A stretch of 64,000 bases of DNA. It comes from Desulfobacca acetoxidans DSM 11109 (GTDB lineage Bacteria > Desulfobacterota > Desulfobaccia > Desulfobaccales > Desulfobaccaceae). Shown in pieces: positions 60,882-64,000 of this stretch. A program made the translations under genes and the position numbers. The stretch lies in the NCBI RefSeq assembly GCF_000195295.1, contig NC_015388.1, forward strand, positions 1,302,001 through 1,366,000, written 5' to 3'. Positions within the stretch are counted from its first letter, which is position 1; the number at the start of each line of letters is the position of its first letter. The notes beneath the pieces are model-generated. The model was not told where the DNA came from and did not search any database. It saw only the letters and a program-made list of their open reading frames with translations.

Positions 60882-61327
60882 ATGACTTTGGTCGATGCTG
60901 AAATGACCGAAGAATTTTAGAATACAAGACCCTTTGCTTAGCTCAGGGTGACGGCGCTGCATTTTAGACGTTCTCCGAGATATCGGATGATAAACCATCT
61001 ATGATACTCCGACAGACTGGATGTTGGCAATTTCTTAACTGGAAAACGCTGGGTTTAAGCGGCCCTGCCGGAAAAACCTCAGATAAAACGGCGGCGCGGC
61101 AGGCGTTAAGCCCCCCGCCAAAGAGTTTTGCCAGTCTAACCGGCCTGAAAACTTCCAGGTTTAATAGCGGTATCGGTCAGTCCTGCAATCCACTGAGACC
61201 ATAACAATATAATTATGTTATATAATTCTATTAGAAACCGGAAACCCTATAAGAGCTGGCGCGCCGCTCAGGAGGGGAGAAGAACCGATTGTGCAAGAGC
61301 TTCTCATTATGACCGGGGGAGGGTTTC
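60882..61327. other. region upstream of the H+-ATPase gene
   Basis: Except for a degenerate family C fragment near 60930-60955, this 446-base region shows only the ATPase leader. A GGGGGAGGGTTTC ribosome binding site precedes the ATG at 61328. A 67-codon frame at 61001-61204 was not accepted. Confidence 0.45.
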
Positions 61328-63835
61328 ATGACAGTTCAGCAGATTAATACGGAAAAAGCCCAAAATCTAAATATCCAGGACCTTTTCCAGCTCCTTGGCA
61401 CTTCCTCTCAGGGTCTGGCTGAAGATGAGGCTCAAAGACGCCTGGACCAGTTTGGCCCTAATTCCCTTGTAGAGAAAAAGATCAACCCGGCCTTGAAATT
61501 TCTGAGTTACTTCTGGGGACCAATCCCCTGGATGATTGAGATCGCCGCCATTCTCTCAGCCGTAGTCCAACACTGGGACGACTTCACTATCATCATGTTG
61601 CTGTTAATATTCAATGCCAGCATCGGTTTCTGGCAGGAGCATAAGGCAGCCAATGCCCTGGAGGCCCTGAAGGCCCAACTGGCCCTGCAGGCTCGGGTCC
61701 GGCGGGATGGCAGATGGAAAGAGATTGCCACCGCCAGCCTGGTTCCTGGCGACATCATTCGCATTCGCTTAGGCGACATCGTTCCGGCGGATATCAAGCT
61801 GTTTGAAGGAGAATTCCTGAGCGTAGATCAGGCTGCTTTAACCGGTGAATCCCTGCCGGTCAGTAAAAAGCCGGGAGATGTGGCCTTCTCCGGGTCGGTG
61901 GCCAAACAGGGGGAAATGGCGGCCTTAGTGGTAAGTACCGGGGAGGACACTTTTTTCGGTCGCACTGCCAGACTGGTACAGACTGCCGGCGCCGCCTCCC
62001 ATTTTCAGAAGGCCGTCTTGCGCATCGGAGATTTTCTCATATATCTCAGCCTGGGACTGGTGGCGGTGCTGGTGCTGGTGCAGTTGCACCGGGGTGCCTC
62101 GGTTCTCGAACTGGTCCAGTTCGCCCTGATTCTCACCGTGGCCTCCATCCCGGTGGCCATGCCGGCGGTGCTCTCCGTCACCATGGCCATGGGCGCCCTG
62201 ACCCTCTCCAAGATCCAGGCCATTGTCTCGAGGCTGGAATCCATCGAGGAAATGGCTGGCATCGACATTCTCTGTTCCGACAAAACCGGCACCCTGACCC
62301 AGAATAAGCTCACCCTGGGAGAGGCTGTAGTCTTCGCGGCCAAAGATGACCAAGAATTGATCCTTTGGGGTGCCCTGGCTTCCAAGGAGGAGGATCGGGA
62401 CCCTATTGATCTGGCGGTGATTGCTGGGTTACCCGATGCCGGAATACTCAGCCGGTATCATCAACAACGGTTTATCCCCTTCGATCCGGTGAGTAAGCGT
62501 ACGGAAAGCCTGATAACGGATTCCCGGAACCAGACCTTCACGGTGGCCAAAGGGGCCCCCCAGGTAATTATAGGCCTGTGTCGGCTGACCCCTGATGAAT
62601 CCGCCCGCGCTGAAAAAACCGTGAACGAACTGGCTGCCCGGGGCTACCGGACCCTGGGGGTGGCTCGCACCCAGAATGGCAGTGTGTGGGAGTTCCTCGG
62701 AATCTTGTCCCTCTACGACCCGCCCCGGGAGGATTCTGCGGCTACTGTCGCCAACGCCAAGACCCACGGAATTACCATCAAAATGGTCACGGGAGATAAT
62801 GTGGCCATCGGTCGAGAGGTTTCCAGACAGTTGGGGTTGGGAAGCAATATACAGCCCGCTGATCGCCTTTTCCGAAAGGGTGAGGTGTCTGAACAGCTCA
62901 GTACGCTGGCCGCAGCCCAGATTGAGACAGCCGACGGGTATGCCCAGGTCTTCCCGGAACATAAATACGGTATTGTCAAGGCCCTGCAGACCAAAGGGCA
63001 CATCGTGGGTATGACCGGGGACGGAGTCAACGACGCCCCTGCCATCAAACAGGCGGATGTGGGCATCGCGGTGAGCGGCGCCACCGATGCCGCCCGTGCC
63101 GCCGCCGCCTTGATTCTTACGGCTCCTGGCCTATCGGTGATCATCAACGCCGTGGAAGAGGCCCGTAAGATTTTTGAGCGCATGAACAGTTATGCCATCT
63201 TCCGCATCACTGAAACCATCCGCATCATGTTCTTCGTGGTATTGGCCATGATCTGCTACAATTTTTATCCTATTACCGCCATCATGATCATCCTATTGGC
63301 CTTTTTCAACGATGTACCCATTATGGCTATCGCCTTTGACAATACCCGGATAGACCCGCAGCCGGTGAGTTGGGACATGCACCGGGTGCTGACCGTGTCC
63401 ACCGTTCTGGGGCTCATCGGAGTGGGGGAAACCTTCGGTCTGCTGATCATTGCCCAGAACTGGCTGCGCCTGGATGTCGTCCAGGTGCAGACCTTTATCT
63501 TTTTAAAGCTGGCGGTGGCCGGGCATCTTACCCTCTTTGTCGCCCGCACCCCCTGTTTCTTTTTGTCGCGTCCTTTCCCTGCTCCGGCACTCTTGTGGTC
63601 CGCCGTTGTCACCAAAATCCTGGCCACCCTCTTTGTGGTCTATCCTTTTGGGATCATTGCTCCTCTAACCTGGTCTCAAGTGGGTCTAGTCTGGGGTTAC
63701 TGCCTGGTATGGGTATTTGTGGAAGATGTGGCCAAACTGATGGTCTATCGTCATCTTGACATGGTGGGTCCTCGGCACCAACGGTTTCTGGGTTTGCTGA
63801 AACAACGTCTCACCCACTACGCCCATCGCTCTTAG
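61328..63835 (+). CDS. plasma-membrane-type H+-ATPase (P3A)
   Basis: This 835-residue P-type ATPase has an N-terminal cation-ATPase domain, the TGES loop (ALTGESLPVSK), the phosphorylation site Asp318 in SDKTGTLTQNK, KGAPQ and the MTGDGVNDAPAIKQADVG hinge. Membrane motifs (TVASIPVAMPAVLSVTMAMGA; AFFNDVPIMAIAFDN) and the short cytoplasmic tail fit the P3A proton pumps of plants, fungi and some prokaryotes; it would export H+ and build a membrane potential. The repeat-rich spacer upstream sets it apart from its neighbours. Confidence 0.92.
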   Translation: MTVQQINTEKAQNLNIQDLFQLLGTSSQGLAEDEAQRRLDQFGPNSLVEKKINPALKFLSYFWGPIPWMIEIAAILSAVVQHWDDFTIIMLLLIFNASIGFWQEHKAANALEALKAQLALQARVRRDGRWKEIATASLVPGDIIRIRLGDIVPADIKLFEGEFLSVDQAALTGESLPVSKKPGDVAFSGSVAKQGEMAALVVSTGEDTFFGRTARLVQTAGAASHFQKAVLRIGDFLIYLSLGLVAVLVLVQLHRGASVLELVQFALILTVASIPVAMPAVLSVTMAMGALTLSKIQAIVSRLESIEEMAGIDILCSDKTGTLTQNKLTLGEAVVFAAKDDQELILWGALASKEEDRDPIDLAVIAGLPDAGILSRYHQQRFIPFDPVSKRTESLITDSRNQTFTVAKGAPQVIIGLCRLTPDESARAEKTVNELAARGYRTLGVARTQNGSVWEFLGILSLYDPPREDSAATVANAKTHGITIKMVTGDNVAIGREVSRQLGLGSNIQPADRLFRKGEVSEQLSTLAAAQIETADGYAQVFPEHKYGIVKALQTKGHIVGMTGDGVNDAPAIKQADVGIAVSGATDAARAAAALILTAPGLSVIINAVEEARKIFERMNSYAIFRITETIRIMFFVVLAMICYNFYPITAIMIILLAFFNDVPIMAIAFDNTRIDPQPVSWDMHRVLTVSTVLGLIGVGETFGLLIIAQNWLRLDVVQVQTFIFLKLAVAGHLTLFVARTPCFFLSRPFPAPALLWSAVVTKILATLFVVYPFGIIAPLTWSQVGLVWGYCLVWVFVEDVAKLMVYRHLDMVGPRHQRFLGLLKQRLTHYAHRS

Positions 63836-63864
63836 GGGCTGGCTGCAAACCGGTTTTATCCGTG

Positions 63865-63960
63865 TGGCACAGGCTTCCAGCCAGGGTAGAATTTTTTTCT
63901 TATTAGCTCGAAGCTTATTTTCCTGGTAATCTCGAAACTAAAAACTCGAAAATCCAAACT
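63865..63960. repeat. family D repeat at the window end
   Basis: The hairpin-like GGCACAGGCTTCCAGCCAGG is followed by TTTTTTTCTTATTAGCTCGAA and later CTCGAAACTAAAAACTCGAAA. It closely matches 42049-42117. No coding potential is visible between the ATPase stop and the window end. Confidence 0.65.
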
Positions 63961-64000
63961 ATGCTGATATTTTCAGGTTAGAAATTTTTATTTCAAAGAT

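Noticed and set aside
61001-61204. 67-codon frame before the H+-ATPase
   Set aside because: No ribosome binding site and no domain-like composition.

Overview
The window looks like a chromosomal stretch of an anaerobic deltaproteobacterium (Desulfobacterota, of the Syntrophobacteria / Desulfobacca type). The clues are a TauE/SafE sulfite-type exporter with a secreted N-terminus, DUF169 and DUF116 proteins, PAS and sigma-54 regulators, a two-CW-type histidine kinase, pyruvate phosphate dikinase, an ADP-forming acyl-CoA synthetase, a hexulose-phosphate synthase/isomerase pair, and a selenocysteine-containing peroxiredoxin. The taxonomic call is inferred from gene content only. No rRNA, tRNA or CRISPR locus was recognised.

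Layout. 1-2.5 kb (minus): DUF169 protein, a small membrane protein and a TauE/SafE permease. 2.7-10.8 kb (plus): a sigma-54 activator, a PhnD-like lipoprotein, a two-CW/PAS histidine kinase, a receiver protein and a PEP-synthase-like protein with an unfamiliar C-terminus, which together look like a sensing module. 10.9-17.4 kb: esterase, thioesterase, and an isoprenoid group made of a purine-nucleosidase-like enzyme, a CruF-like carotenoid protein and an IspH-UbiA fusion. 17.7-23.5 kb: sugar aminotransferase and epimerase, then ppdK. 23.8-31.2 kb: Ca2+-type P-ATPase, tlyA, an NtrC-type regulator and a spermidine-synthase-like membrane protein. 31.2-39.3 kb: an autotransporter remnant, pgsA, miaA, a YdcF-like gene, a divergent kptA, fmdB-like and trmJ-like genes. 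39.9-45.9 kb: ADP-forming acyl-CoA synthetase and the def-fmt-DUF116-rsmB operon. 46.2-49.3 kb: oxidative-stress group of Sec-peroxiredoxin, katA and perR. 49.3-50.9 kb: an intact 1.55-kb insertion sequence. 51.2-55.6 kb: mreBCD-mrdA cell-shape operon. 55.6-64 kb: pcm, a hexulose-phosphate synthase/RraA fusion, phosphohexuloisomerase, a lipoprotein, an MBL hydrolase and a plasma-membrane-type H+-ATPase.

The spacers are rich in dispersed repeats. Family A is an array-forming unit bounded by inverted CTGTTTTTAT / ATAAAAACAG ends, with heptamer-rich inserts. Family B is a GC-palindrome block that precedes family A in the same order at three loci. Family C is a 130-bp MITE-like hairpin. Family D is a short hairpin followed by CTCGAAA heptamers. 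The four-unit family A array at 39.31-39.75 kb even supplies the C-terminus and stop codon of the trmJ-like gene.

Most notable observations: the selenocysteine peroxiredoxin (in-frame TGA plus a bacterial SECIS-like hairpin), the modular repeat array, the IspH-UbiA fusion, the PEP-synthase-like protein lacking its usual C-terminal domain, and a KptA homologue with an altered active-site motif.
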